DNA of 64,000 bases from Alitta virens (lineage: Eukaryota; Annelida; Polychaeta; Phyllodocida; Nereididae). The stretch is taken from NCBI GenBank assembly GCA_932294295.1, contig OW028585.1, positions 18,130,561-18,194,560 on the forward strand, in the 5' to 3' direction. A program made the position numbers and the translations under genes. The notes under the pieces are model-generated. The model worked only from the letters and a program-made list of their open reading frames with translations. It was not told the DNA's origin and did no database searches. Shown here one piece after another: positions 1 to 11,764 of the stretch (positions are counted from its first letter, which is position 1; each line of letters opens with the position of its first letter).

Positions 1-122
1 TTCTTGATTTTCTTGTGCAAATGCTTAAGAGGCCACAAAATTATGCAAAGCATGTCCTAACTGTTTTTGCATGGAAAATTATAAATACTTGATTAGCCAC
101 TTATCATGTTTGTACATTTTAG

Positions 123-410
123 GTGACAGTCAAGGGCTACCACTGGGATGTAAACACTATCAAGGACTCAAAGTTGTCCGTACCACTGTCAACCACAGTT
201 TCTCAACTGAAGGCGGAGCATATATTTTATGGTGGTCAACTCTCATGCCAGGCTAATAAGTTCACACTAGAACACGAAGGAAGGGAGTTGTCTGATGATG
301 TGACATTGGCAGCCATCCACACTCCAGGGCCAATCTCATTCTTCAGTTGCACACATTTACTTATACCATCAAAGAAAACCAAGGGAGATGGAAATACCCA
401 TTTACTATGA
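123..410 (+). CDS. Possible terminal exon, ubiquitin-like fold (partial gene)
   Basis: A TTTTAG acceptor at 117-122 opens a 95-codon frame that runs to a stop at 408-410. The middle of the frame has a ubiquitin-like pattern: a beta-strand/VSQLKA helix start near residue 25, then LEHEGRELSDDVTLAAIH, which resembles the L.yeG..L.Dd.tL segment of ubiquitin-like domains. No upstream exon lies in the window, so the start of the gene would be to the left of base 1. The frame after about residue 75 looks non-conserved and may be read-through past an unrecognised donor. The family is not identified. A decayed or spurious exon is also possible. Confidence 0.3.
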   Translation: MTVKGYHWDVNTIKDSKLSVPLSTTVSQLKAEHIFYGGQLSCQANKFTLEHEGRELSDDVTLAAIHTPGPISFFSCTHLLIPSKKTKGDGNTHLL

Positions 411-1634
411 AGTCTAAGGACATACATAGATGGGACAAATTGATTAAAAGTTGTCTTTACAGCTACGTAGGCATCCATCCTGACAGAGTGGTTGCATGTA
501 GCATGGACCTGCTCCCTGGAACCTCTTGCAGTGTTTATGTTGACAATTAGTCATCAGTAGACTGGCAAACCATTGCAAGTCAAATATATCACAAAAAGCC
601 TTGGAGTTTCTTTTCACAAACACAATCAGTGCATACACTATACACTAAAAGATCTCCAAATGAGACGTGGGCACCAGAAAATGTATTTGACTCAAATTTA
701 TCTTATCAATAACAGACAGGCATTCTATCACTGTGCTATAGGCATGATTTTGTTAGAAGAGAAGACACCCAGAATCTTAGTCTATGTAGATTACAGATTA
801 TGGGTTTCAACTTATAACTTTCAGTGCTTTTTTCCCCCAGTGTGAAATGCTAAGAATATCATCAAATTTTTATAGATAAATTTGCACACACAATTAATAG
901 AGAATATACCTAAACATCTGTAATTATTTAGCTAAATGTTGCACAGAAGAATTATCTTAGGGACACTGACTGCTTATTTGGGCACTCAGTGTCCTTGCCA
1001 TTATGAAATTGCCTTAATATCATTTGTAGATTTAGGCGAAAACAATAAGGCCAAGTCCGATTGTTGATAGTGCACTGTACATGTATGCAGCGCTTTGCTC
1101 GCCTGTGGATGACGTCATTTTATTGAATACAGAAAATATCAGTGGAGAGGGCGCGGCTAAACTGACCATTTTGTGAATACGGAAATACAACATTGACTGG
1201 GGATAAAATGTAATATCAGCTCATCTGACAGATATAAAGTCTACAAAGTTATGCTTAACAACAACTATCAGAATAAATATTTTATTTCCTAAAGTAATTG
1301 CAGCACCAAAATCAGAATGTATTCGACAATGCAATATATAACTTTAACCTTTTGTGGCTGTTGTTATTAATTGGAATATTACCAATTCCTATAGATGGCA
1401 AGCATGGTTTACAAGTATTTGCGGGGCAAAAAATATGACGTAGCATTTTTTTCTAGTAAAAACAAAACAACTTTTTCTGAGAAAACATCAGATTTTCCAT
1501 ATGGATATGTTACAAGTACCAAATAACACTCAATAAAACAGGTTTTGTAACCTGAGTGTTACTTGGTGATATTACAATAAACATTATCAAAGATCACAAG
1601 CTTTTCTACAGGAGATACATCATACCGTGTTATA
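411..1634. other. Intergenic, no gene seen
   Basis: Short frames at 347-550 and 573-845 have no family resemblance and no convincing splice pair. The remainder is AT-rich non-coding sequence. Confidence 0.4.
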
Positions 1635-2493
1635 TCACAGTAACAAACCTTGGTGTATTATCGTCTTTGCTGGGTTGACTACAATACGATGCAGCTCTTG
1701 ATTGCTGAAATTTCTGCCAGACACACAGTACAAAATAAAGTTAACTGCATTGTTCGTATAACGGAAGGAAACTTCTATACTCCATCGGAATACTTGGTTG
1801 GCCTGTTCGCTGTCCATCATTTGATGAATATAGAGCCATGAAGTGCAGAATATGTATGGGTGATATGCATATGAGGTAAACAAAGCTGACAGTCGGTAAC
1901 ATTGCTGTTAAAGAAGAAGAATGGGGGTGTGTTGCATTACAGACCGTTTGTTCTCTTCTTCGCTGTTGTTTTGAAGTTTGGTTATGATTATGATATTACA
2001 CGTCAGAATGGTTAGAAATAGAGCTGCACCTGTGATAATGAAGTATTGGATGGGCCGGATGTTCTAAAGGGAAGTCTCCACAACTGGATGTTTCTTGGTA
2101 GGGCTACATGTACTGACAAGCGAGGTCACACCATCTGTGACATCATGACGATTTCCATAACTCCAGGAATAATGCACATTGCACACACAACTCAAAATGT
2201 TAATGAATACTGCAATAGTGGCTTACCTTGTCTTGCGGAATTTTAAAAATTATTTAAGGGGTAACTAACAAAAGTTTGTTCTAAGGTCACTGCAATTAGT
2301 GACCAAGCTGACATCGTAATCGTAGAGTGATTGATGAAAAACCACAACTTACATCCCCATGCAGTTTGGGCTATCCAGTCATTTCCAATAAGAGCTTTGG
2401 GAAGTGCACTCAAAGTCTGTCCAATTGCGCAAACTAGCAAGTCCACTACTGCTAGAGTTAACATGTAATTGAAGATAATTGTTTCTCTGCCTC
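1635..2493 (-). pseudogene. Decayed rhodopsin-class GPCR pseudogene (TM2-TM7)
   Basis: Read on the minus strand, the block carries GPCR segments in the right order but in changing frames. A frame at about 2464-2243 gives TM2 (LAVVDLLVCAIG), the conserved TM2-TM3 spacing with a Trp/Cys pair (GNDWIA..WGCKLWF) and TM3 (SAWSLIAVTLE). The DRY region is degenerate (LEQTF) and runs into a stop. A TM4-like stretch follows with stops on both sides. TM5 (about 2040-1970), TM6 (about 1905-1840) and TM7 (NNAVNFILYCVSG, about 1780-1740) each lie in a different frame. Because the segments are contiguous without introns yet broken by stops and frameshifts, I read this as a dead single-exon or retrocopied receptor. 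TM1 is not recognisable. The receptor subfamily is not identified; the TM7 motif is peptide/amine-receptor-like. It is unrelated in sequence to the large receptor at 15.5-47.5 kb. Confidence 0.6.
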
Positions 2494-3500
2494 GAGTGTT
2501 GTACAGTGTTCAGTGGGGGTAGTAAATTTTTTTATTATATACGTCAAGATAATAGGCCTACGACATCCTCATAATCATGATGATAATGAATACATACGTT
2601 TTCAACTTAGATTATAGCCGTAATGTACATTGATTATAACATTTATGAAAATTGTTTGAAATTTGGCCCTGTGCCACCTGTGGCAGGGATCTATTACATC
2701 ATGTTTAACTCATTAAATTGAAATTATGTCTACTTATTATGGGGAATTATTTATTAATTTTTCTTTCAAAATCCCTAAAACAACTGGCTACATTTTCTAA
2801 TAATACAAATCTAAATGTGTGTGATTAATGTTGTTTTCTTTATGATTTCCGCCAGTTCACATTTTTGTTGAATGTTTATAATGGTCTTGCAAAATATCAG
2901 TTTGCAATGCTTGAATGATTTTTAAATTCAATTTATGGACAAGATAAAAAACAGCGCATTATACTTGCAAAGTCAACTAAGCCTGAATTATACTTTTTTG
3001 TATATTTTTGATAGAAATTTGTCTGCCAAACTTCTATTTTTTTATTATAATTTGTAGGATTTCGTAATTTTAAACACAACCTTTATTTATACATCCCGTT
3101 GATTAGCACATCTTCAGCCTAACATGGGTTATATACGTAAAATGGATTGTTGTTATTTGTGCACAGAGGGTTTTGCACTGTATATATAGCCATAGTAGTT
3201 GTGGAAGTTACACTGATCATAGAACCATATGGGTTATAGTTCTATGCACTGACTATATGCTGATTTGCTGATGGCAGGGGTTTTTTTATTTTGAGGCTGC
3301 CAGGTACATTGTGGTTTTTTTATGGCTGTAAAAAATCGTAATAATTTCATCCTATAACCAAAGACCTTATATCTAGCTATCAGGTCTTTGCTATAACTAT
3401 GTTAAAGAATTTATATTCTGGACGAGAATGTCAGCTCAATAATTCTAGAAAATCAATAAGGAACAATCTACTGATCAATTAATTTTGTTGCAAAAGTATT
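2494..3500. other. Intergenic, AT-rich, no gene seen
   Basis: There are no sizeable frames and no recognised repeats. Confidence 0.4.
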
Positions 3501-3505
3501 TTAAA

Positions 3506-3570
3506 AACATGCTCATAATTGGAGTCTAATTTTTGGTGATTAGCAAGAAAACTCCAATTATGAGCATGTT
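3506..3570. repeat. Perfect 20-bp inverted repeat (hairpin)
   Basis: Arms at 3506-3525 and 3551-3570 are exact reverse complements around a 25-base loop. The hairpin immediately precedes a second, longer hairpin and lies about 160 bases upstream of the start codon of the PAN-domain gene. Confidence 0.85.
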
Positions 3571-3572
3571 AT

Positions 3573-3699
3573 CTTCAATGGTATTCCATAAATATATTTA
3601 CAGTCACTTCATTTTTTTGAAAACAAGTTCAGCCAATTTACTCTGGTTTTAATCAATTTTTGAAGCGACTGAAAATATATTTATGGAATACCATTGAAG
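3573..3699. repeat. 38-bp inverted repeat, MITE-like
   Basis: Arms at 3573-3610 and 3662-3699 pair over 38 positions with two mismatches around a 51-base spacer. The length (127 bases) and terminal arms suit a small MITE or foldback. It ends 32 bases before the start codon at 3732, so it may overlap the promoter or 5' UTR. Confidence 0.75.
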
Positions 3700-3731
3700 C
3701 TTTGCACAGTTATTCTGCCAGAGGTATCAGA

Positions 3732-6700
3732 ATGTATTTGTTCACATTACTGTTTATTATTGGGTTGTCCTTTCCAAAAGGGAATGGTAAGTCTGCCTCA
3801 GGAGGAGATAGTAATTAACAAAATAATTTGACCTGAAATTCTGCTATTAATACAAATATTTTCTTTCAGCTGATTGTTCAACAGGCAAGCTATTTAGCAA
3901 AATGATATCATATGGGTCATATGACAACAAAAGTATCACCATTGATAGCAAGAATTCAGATATAGAAAAAACATGCATGTTGGAGTGCTCTGAAAACGAA
4001 TACTGCCAGGCCATGTTTATTTCTGAAGGGGTGGACTGTTTCCATGTTACTAATTTCCACCTAGGAGAGAATGCAGCAGTGACTAACATGCTTTATGTGT
4101 CAGGTATTAACCTTATCTTTTACTTATTAATTTCTTTATTAGTTTATTAATGAATATATTTAAGAAGGGTTAATAAGTTGGTAAACCACATAATATACTT
4201 CATGACCAAAACCCTCCAATTACCAGAACCCCAGTTTCCTCTGGGCGAAGTCATATGTGTAAATATAATTAACTATGTAGTTTGTACAATTTGATTTGGT
4301 TTTAGTCATGTCCTAAAATGGCTCCTGTAGAAACTAAATCATCTCTATAAATCTAGAGTGAAATAGAATACTCTGGCAAGACCTGTTCTGTGGTAGCAAA
4401 TGAAACACAATTGTAGGAGTTTTGGGTATGTGGGCTCCATAGCCCTGTGCTAAGCATGTGGGGGGTTTTTTTTGACGATGGATAATAATTTAAAACAATA
4501 TTCAAATTAAAACACATATATGCAGTGAAATGCATTGGACCTAATCCACAAATATTGAACTTCAAGACTTTTAGGCATCTTTTGTGAAAAACTGTAGTGT
4601 GAGGCAGATGAGCAGAAAATTTAAATTCATGTTCATAATTGAGAATATCATGTAGTTAACAGTAGTACTAATCAAGTGATGTGGTATAAATGGTGTGAAT
4701 TTTGTTTCTTCAGTTTCTCATTGTGTTGCAGCAGTTGATTTTAAAGTCACTGTTTCAAGCGTAACACAGCCAACTTACATTTTGTTAAAATGCCGGTGTA
4801 AGGATCTGCATTAGTTTTATCTTCTTACGAAGTTCTAAGTATTATTGTTATTAAGAAAAAAGTAGCATTTATAGACCAACAGCACTCATGATCAGATTTT
4901 ATGTCAACTGTATTGAATACTGATTTAGAATTATCGACTTCACATGCAAATTATGTTATAATTGTCCTTTGTTGGAACAAGGACAAGTATCAGTTTGTAA
5001 CAAAAGTCTTGACAGTCAATTTATCTCATTGGTTTGATAATTTCATTCAGTATGTCATGTGCAAAGGTCATTTGGCACAAATGTAAGGCTTGCGACATGT
5101 CACAATTTTCACAGGCTTTTGGGCTTTGCTCATGTTAGCCAAATGTGTACATTTGGGAAAAATTCTGATGGTTTCAGACATTCTAAATTTTCTCACATTT
5201 TGAATTCCAGAAGGAGTATTCAAGATGGCCACCAACCCTACAAAACACCAAAATCTTAATCTGAATCTGCTCTGCACTGAGGTAAAACATATCGCAAGTG
5301 TCACCAAAGATGATTGTGTACAACTGGCCCAATCTGTTCCCATGGCAAATGCAATTGCTTATGACAGCACCAATTCAAACTGCAGTGCACAGCAATGTCC
5401 ACATGGACGCACCATCGAAGCTGCTGTTACTTCAAGAGAAGTTTTCATTTTTATCAGAGAAAGTTTCTATCTGGAAGGTAAGTTAAACTTGCAACGAGAA
5501 CTATTTAATTAATGTGTATCTCAATATTGTTTCCATATTTGTTTCTAAATTTGGCATGTTATTGTATGTGAGCACAACAACAAATTCTTATGGGATGTTG
5601 TGGTCTAGTGCTGAAGGTGTTCGCCTGCTATCCATAAGGTTGTGGGGTTCGAACCCTCTACCATGGCATTGAGGAGTTGGGCAGATCCTCATCAACCATC
5701 ACCCCACCCAGGTGCAATGGGTACTTGGCATTAGGCACCCACAGTGATGGCCCTGGACCACTGGTGTGAGCTCTTAAACCCTGAGGTTAACACGTGTTCA
5801 CTGCTGAATGCTCCCTAGGGAGTTAAGACTGACTATGGATTGGCCTGCCATGGGTGAAAATGTTAGTCTGTTGAAACTGAGCGGTGATTCCAGACCAATT
5901 GCCTACATTTGTATTTATATTTACATTAACAAGCATGTCTGCGTAAAGATTGCACTAATAAGCTGACAGGTTTTGAAATATGACAACTTCGAAAAAAACA
6001 AAAAACAATGTCCTATGTTAAGTTTTCTATTTGTAGGAGACAGGCCAAAAGTTTTGCTTACTGATTCAAACAAATGGAGAACCCGCTGTCAACATAAAAG
6101 TGAGTGATATTTTTTTTCTAAATCCTTTAAATATGCGTAATTCATTTTCGAAACTAATTTCAAGCTATATGCCTTGGGATAGTGCATATATCATTCACAA
6201 ACACACGTAAATTTCCAAATAGCTTCCTTTTCATTATACAGACTAAACCTGGTCACATAGGCTCAGCTTAGCGTGAAAAATTTGAAATAATATATCGTAT
6301 ATTCTATTAGGTATTCAATTACATTAATATGATATATTTTTATTTAACTAAGAGGAGAAATAGTGAAATGTAAAACTTATACATTTTTATAAGCCATGTC
6401 AGGGTTGGTTTTGGGCGAAAAAAAGTGTCCTTTGGTATATTATGGCATAATCATAACAATGGTAAGTTATATTTCTGAAAGCTTGAAATAATGTAAAAAA
6501 GAACTACAATTAAGTATGTGAATCCCATGTAAACATTTTAAAGATTATTTGAAGTTCTTAGCACTTTAAATGAAACACTGATAAACCTTTCATGAAACCT
6601 GACCTCTCTGTGGGATTTTCATATTGTGAAAAACCAACACGGGTTTGCGTCTGTTCAATTATAATGGCGCCTCTGGGGTCTGTGTTTATTTATTTTATCG

Positions 6701-8804
6701 TTTTTTTTTTTTCTGTTTCTCTGAGTTGATTAAATGTTATTTTATAAGTATCGCACTCATCAGTAGAGTCTGAAACATCCGTTTTGGCTATTGACACTGC
6801 AGATGTAGTGCCATAGCAACTGTGGATGATGCTGACAATCCCAGTTAAGGTTCATCATTTGGTGGCAGGGTCACCTGGACAAATGGCCCATCCTGGAAGG
6901 CTAGCTGGTCTTTTGATGGACCAACCAGAAAGACTGACCTCTTTCCAGGAAGGTCCAACTCAGGGAAGGGGTTGGCCGGAGTAAGGAAGTTCATCAGAGA
7001 GATTGGCCCAGGATGATAGCCCCTAGCTGAGAGAGTCCTTTCACCAAATTGTGCCTTTTCATCAACAGCGCCAATACATTTTGAAGCCAACAAAGTAGTC
7101 TGTAGCCACTTGCAGTGCCAGGCGCAAAACAGTTGTAGCCACTCAGTCTGTATCCAGTGTAAATAGCCAAATTTACCTATGGACACATCTCCTACATGTT
7201 AATATGGCTACCTTTCAAAATATCAAAATATTTTAGTTTAAAAACGCAAAATATAAAAGTAGCAGGGGTTTGCTTTGTGGTTTTTTTTGTCAGAGGGACT
7301 CACAGTTCCTTAAGCTATGACACTGAAAATAATGCTAGGTGCAGATGATTGTGACCAGGCTGCAGTGCACACGTTGTTCATACGGCACCATCAAAGTGTG
7401 TTCACACTGTTACAGATGGGCATGGCAAATGAGCGTGGATGAACAAAAATTTGAACTCTAGCTCAGCGGTGGAGAGGGCAAAGATTTTTAAACACGAGTG
7501 AATTGTTCACATTATTTACGGGAGTTGCTTGGGAGTCACCCGGCGAGCGTTCTACGCAGGGGAAGCTGTCCATCTGTGTATACACGCCATCCGCTCATGG
7601 TCAGTCTTGGACAGCTCAGGAAACGCCTGGCTGTCCGCCCTCGCATCGTGCTCATCTTTGCCATCCCTTGGTCTCTCCTCATTCACTCTTGAACCACTCG
7701 CATGAGCAATTTACGAGTGTCTCATGTCTCATGGTTGCTTGGCGATGGATGTTTGCCGTGCGGTCGACTGACGTGTGCCAAGCGGTTGATGGACGTCCTT
7801 GGAACGCTCGACGAAAGAATTTATACATGATTAACAGAGCCACGAGTGAGCACGTATAGCCCATTTTTTACGTCTGTGGTCACGCGTAGCCCTGAATACC
7901 CTTGTGTATTAGCACAGGGGTCATGAGTCATCCCATTGAGAAACCTTGAGATTCTGACTTACCTTCAGGAGATTTCTCCTCACATAAAATACATGACATG
8001 TAGGACAATGAAAGTTCATATAATTATTCTTGAGATGTTTTGCTGCTGATAGCACTATATTTGAATTGTCATACAAAGACAGTAATAGAAGGAAAACAAC
8101 TGTGAAGTTACAGAAATACTCTCTCACGTCCAGAATCGGCCATTTTCCATTGTTTAGCCTGTGCAGGCTTACAACTGTTCTGATTGGCTTATGAAAGTGA
8201 AAGTAGTCTCTTGTGATGTCATCAGTTGTGACACCACCAAAGCCATGTGGCCAGTTCATTGGGTTCACTAAGTTAAATGTGCTATCATGAAAAGATTTTA
8301 ATTAGGCCTAATAACTGCAACAATCATTTGTTATATACACTGTATGTGTGAACTGTAATTGCTTTTTTTAGGGGGGGGGGGGAAGGGGGTTCGCTGATTC
8401 CAAGTGTAGGTGATGCAATCGTGCCTCCTGCACTAATATCTCCTATGTGAAAGTCTCTGCAAGACTGATGATGACATCATTGCTCTGTGACATCACCATC
8501 TTTGCATACAATACCACAACTTTCGCTTTAGTTGGGTAATCAGACAGAGCTTTTCATAGCCATATGAAATTCAAACCATGATTTCATAATTTTACAGATG
8601 TTCTTTATTTTTAATTTAGGCAGTATACAAAAAACCTTCGAAGATTGCATGCAGCATTTGATGGATAACGACTACGATTCTGCTAATTTCAAAGCAAATA
8701 CAAATGAATGTTATCTGAAAAAATGTCAGCCCTTAGACCCAGATATTATAGTGCACTGGTCCAAGCTATCATATCATATTCTTTACAAATTGCCCTTGTT
8801 CTAA
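3732..8804 (+). CDS. Secreted PAN/Apple-like multi-domain protein, 5 exons
   Basis: Coding exons are 3732-3786, 3870-4103, 5211-5477, 6037-6099 and 8620-8804 (804 nt, 267 residues plus stop). Each is bounded by GT and AG, and all four introns are phase 1. Exon 1 encodes a typical signal peptide (MYLFTLLFIIGLSFPKGN). Exon 2 (residues about 19-96) has the PAN/Apple cysteine pattern around KTCMLECSENEYCQAMF and VDCFHV. Exon 3 (about 97-185) is a second cysteine module (DDCVQLAQ..NCSAQQC). Exon 4 is a short linker with one Cys. Exon 5 (about 207-267) is a third, shorter module (EDCMQHL..NECYLKKC) ending in TAA. No transmembrane segment or GPI signal is seen, so a secreted product is inferred. PAN modules bind proteins or glycans; the partner here is unknown. 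Consecutive AATAAA sites follow the stop. The start was chosen because it gives the signal peptide and phase 1. Confidence 0.72.
5593..5935 (+). repeat. tRNA-derived SINE (intron of PAN gene)
   Basis: A box A-like TGGTCTAGTGC (about 5601) and an intact box B GGTTCGAACCC (5646-5656) mark a tRNA-derived head. It is followed by a roughly 270-base body and an AT-rich tail. The same family recurs inverted at about 15340-15440 and, as body sequence, near 48730-48890. It lies within intron 3. Confidence 0.65.
6390..6700. repeat. Dispersed repeat, copy 1
   Basis: The sequence resembles 31555-31905 in the same order: an (A)GCCATGT.AGGGTTG block, CATAACAATGG(C/T)AAGT, AAACATTTTAAAGA, then a TTTCAT block. 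It is non-coding and lies in intron 4 of the PAN-domain gene. Confidence 0.5.
6845..8600. other. Intron 4 remainder with a MITE-related segment
   Basis: The stretch about 7796-7860 shares a block (ATACATGATT.ACAGAGCC and ACGAGTGAGCACGT) with 10805-10852, the 3' part of the MITE at 10301-10876. About 7370-7880 is therefore probably a diverged member of that family, though its ends are unclear. Frames in 7498-7859 are inside this repeat and are not genes. A 12-base poly-G run is at 8371-8382. Confidence 0.45.
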
Positions 8805-8994
8805 TTGTCAGTTTGTCACATGCTCATGATAGAGCATGCAAATGATTATGTACTAAAACTATATAAATTAAATGTGATGGACTTTGCAAACTTTGATGTT
8901 ATAGGATATTTATGTAATTTATGGTAAAGTCCCAACAATAAGATGTTTTGTTAATTATTTTGAATTATTATTTGTCAATATACTAGTCATCAAA

Positions 8995-9009
8995 AATAAA
9001 AAAAATAAA
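8995..9009 (+). promoter_or_regulatory. Polyadenylation signals of the PAN-domain gene
   Basis: Two AATAAA hexamers (8995-9000 and 9004-9009) lie about 190-205 bases after the stop codon at 8802-8804. Confidence 0.6.
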
Positions 9010-10297
9010 AGGTTAATTTTTTATGGGTTTTCTTTTATATTCAACCACCCCATCCTGTCTCTGCTTGGGACCCTTGAAACCGGAGCTGTGGCTCACAAAA
9101 TAATTAGGCAGTCTACTTGCAGACAGCATCCAATCTGTATCTTCATACTATCATGTATTACAGTGTACCCTTGGGCCAGGTACACCAGGGTAGATCAGAA
9201 CTACAGACCTAACAGGCATTGCATATGTTGTTATAATTTGCATGCACTTGACACTTAAGAGTCAAAGGTTTGATCCAAGGCCTGGGCACTCTTCATGAGC
9301 TACATCCCAGCTAAGCTTGATGTCGATCGCACGAGAAGTTAAATTGGAGGTGCCTTGTACTCTGTGTCTATGCTGAGGCAAGTAAAGACCCTTGAGAATG
9401 TTCTGCAAGTTTTTACAAATTATGCTGCTACGGTCCGACATCAACATGTTCATCAGATGAGCAACTCCTTCAGTGAACTTTACCAACTCCTGATTGGGCT
9501 ACATTTAAGCGGGATCTTTGATTTCAGAACTAAAAAACTATCTTGTGAAACTAAATTAGGTAAATATGCAATTTTATATATTTTGCAACCTTTCTCTATT
9601 GTATTCACCATTATTGCTGATTCATGCTGAATATATATGATGTGGCAATGAAAGTCTTCACAGACATAAACGACAAATGCAATCACTTGCAATCAACATT
9701 TTTTCAGAGATGATGATTTACCGTGTGTTGCAAATTTTAAAGCCCCTTACGGCTGTTGTGTCATATTACGTAACCTGTATACATACATATTTATAGAAAT
9801 ATGCCCTCCAGCCGTTGAAAGCTACATTCTTCTAATTGGCCTATAACACAAGCATACCGCTGACTCAGTCCTTTATTTTTATCATTTTTTGATAGTTTAT
9901 TGGCTGGGGCAGAGGATCTCAGAAAATTGAGAAGTCAGAACTAATTAGATTAATTTAGATTACCAGGGAGTGTGCGACTTGACCAAAATAGGGACGACTT
10001 TACCTGTTGACGAGTTGACTTGTTGACGAGATTACTGCAGGCCATCGACCTTTTTGTCTAATTAAGAAACAAAGTAACTTAAATGTAACTATTACGTATC
10101 AGCATATTTATAAACATTAAATTTGTTTAAATCAACAATAACACATTGAAAATAATGGGAGATACCAGATATGATAATTTATAATGTCAACTGATTGGCC
10201 GTCATGGGGAGTTAGAAAACGGCCACCTTCACCTCGCTGATTATCTCTGTGATTTTAAGGAAATTCTGGCTTCTTTCTGACAACACTTGAAACATAC
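9010..10297. other. Intergenic, no gene seen
   Basis: About 9250-9390 contains repeat sequence: the phrase GTGTCTATGCTGAGGCAAGTAAA recurs around 14127 and is interrupted here only by local differences. No coding exon is supported. Confidence 0.4.
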
Positions 10298-10300
10298 TTA

Positions 10301-10876
10301 AGGGGCGTTCACACTATCACAAATAAAGAGCCTACGTCCATGGCCAAGGATGGCCATGGACGTACGTAGAGCGTAGTACGTACGTAGGACGTACATAGAA
10401 CATACGTAGACGCTTGCCGACAGACCCCCGTGCAAGTTATGTTACTAATATAAAAAATTTACTCGTAGATCGTCCGCCAAATTGTAAGTATGTTTAATAT
10501 TTTTTTCTCTCTTCACGTATGTCCATGAGTGGTCAAGCGCAACCAGGAGTACGGATTAGCGCTTGTATACGTAAGTATGTTTCAAGTGTTGTCTACGGGC
10601 GATCTGCAAGCATTCTACGAGCGATCTACGAGTGCTTACGGATGCCTAACGGATGCCTCATGGATGATGCCTCACGGATCCCTCACGGATGATGCCTCAT
10701 GGATGATGCCTCACGGATGATGCCTGGCTACAAAAGTTTGGCAGGTGGTTTGGCGAGCATTTACGGACCTTTGGCGAGTGATCTACGATTGCCCCAAGTA
10801 CGCTCATAGAAAGAAGTTATACATGATTCACAGAGCCACGAGTGAGCACGTTATACGTGATAGTGTGAACGCCCCT
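10301..10876. mobile_element. MITE with 20-bp TIRs and TTA target duplication
   Basis: Termini AGGGGCGTTCACACTATCAC (10301-10320) and its exact complement (10857-10876) enclose 576 bases. They are flanked on both sides by TTA (10298-10300 and 10877-10879). A 3-bp TTA/TWA duplication is typical of PIF/Harbinger transposition. The interior has degenerate tandem units around CCTCACGGATGATG (10650-10730). It encodes no transposase, so it is non-autonomous. Confidence 0.8.
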
Positions 10877-11173
10877 TTAGGCATCATTATTCTGACCATT
10901 ATGGTGTGTACTTATCACTAAATGTCCGTAATAAGTCCAGTATTAACGCATTCCTATGCCATGCCATCACACTTTGCTGATGCGCGATGAGACCCCTGAT
11001 GGGTTTTCAAAATTGAAAGAATTCCCTGCCTGGGCCTCACGACCGAACTTGTACGAAGCTGTACAATGCATTTCGGTCATTTCCGTAAGAGTTGACCTGA
11101 TTATTTTGCAATCTTTGAGTCAGTGATCGCTATTAAATATCTGGTTTGCTTAAGCTAAGACTAGTTAGTCTTA

Positions 11174-11761
11174 AGGGCCCTTCACACATAGCCGGATCAG
11201 ACGTCCGAGTGCCCCGGAGTAAAATTTCTTTCAGTCTGGGGGGTTCCGGGATCAAAGAGCTGTTAAATGTCAACAAAAAAGAAATGTTTGGCGATGTGTA
11301 CATGATGGCAATTCGGTGTCAACAAGGAGCTAACACGACTGTTCCGGAAGAGTGGGGAGTGACCGGGATTTTACACGGTGCCTTCAAGGATATAACTGGT
11401 CTTTACACCATGTTCATTTGTGTGGAACCGTGTTGGTCCTTGTACTCTCCGGCGTTAATGGCGGTTGACGCCGGACGTAGCCAGAGATAACACGAAGTAT
11501 GCCGGAGTCAATAATGAGATTCCCAGAAATTGGCGGAGTCTACTGGGAGTCTACATGGATCAACATGGATTAAATTACTCCGGGACCTCCGGCATGAAAA
11601 ATTGAACATGTTTAATTTTTTTCCCGGAGTCCCAAGGTGGTCCCGGATCGCCCCGGACAATGCCAAACAATGCCGGAAATCTACACGCTATTACCCGGAG
11701 TTTGCTGGAGTTATACTCCTGGACAATCCGGCGTCTGATCCGGCTATGTGTGAAGGGGGCT
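11174..11761. mobile_element. MITE with long TIRs and TTA target duplication
   Basis: The left end is AGGGCCCTTCACACATAGCC, and the right end pairs with it over about 35 bases including the CGGATCAGACG segment, with few mismatches. TTA flanks both ends (11171-11173 and 11762-11764). It is 588 bases long, rich in CCGGAG-type words, and non-coding despite open frames at 11146-11817. It has the same architecture as the element 300 bases to its left. Confidence 0.8.
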
Positions 11762-11764
11762 TTA

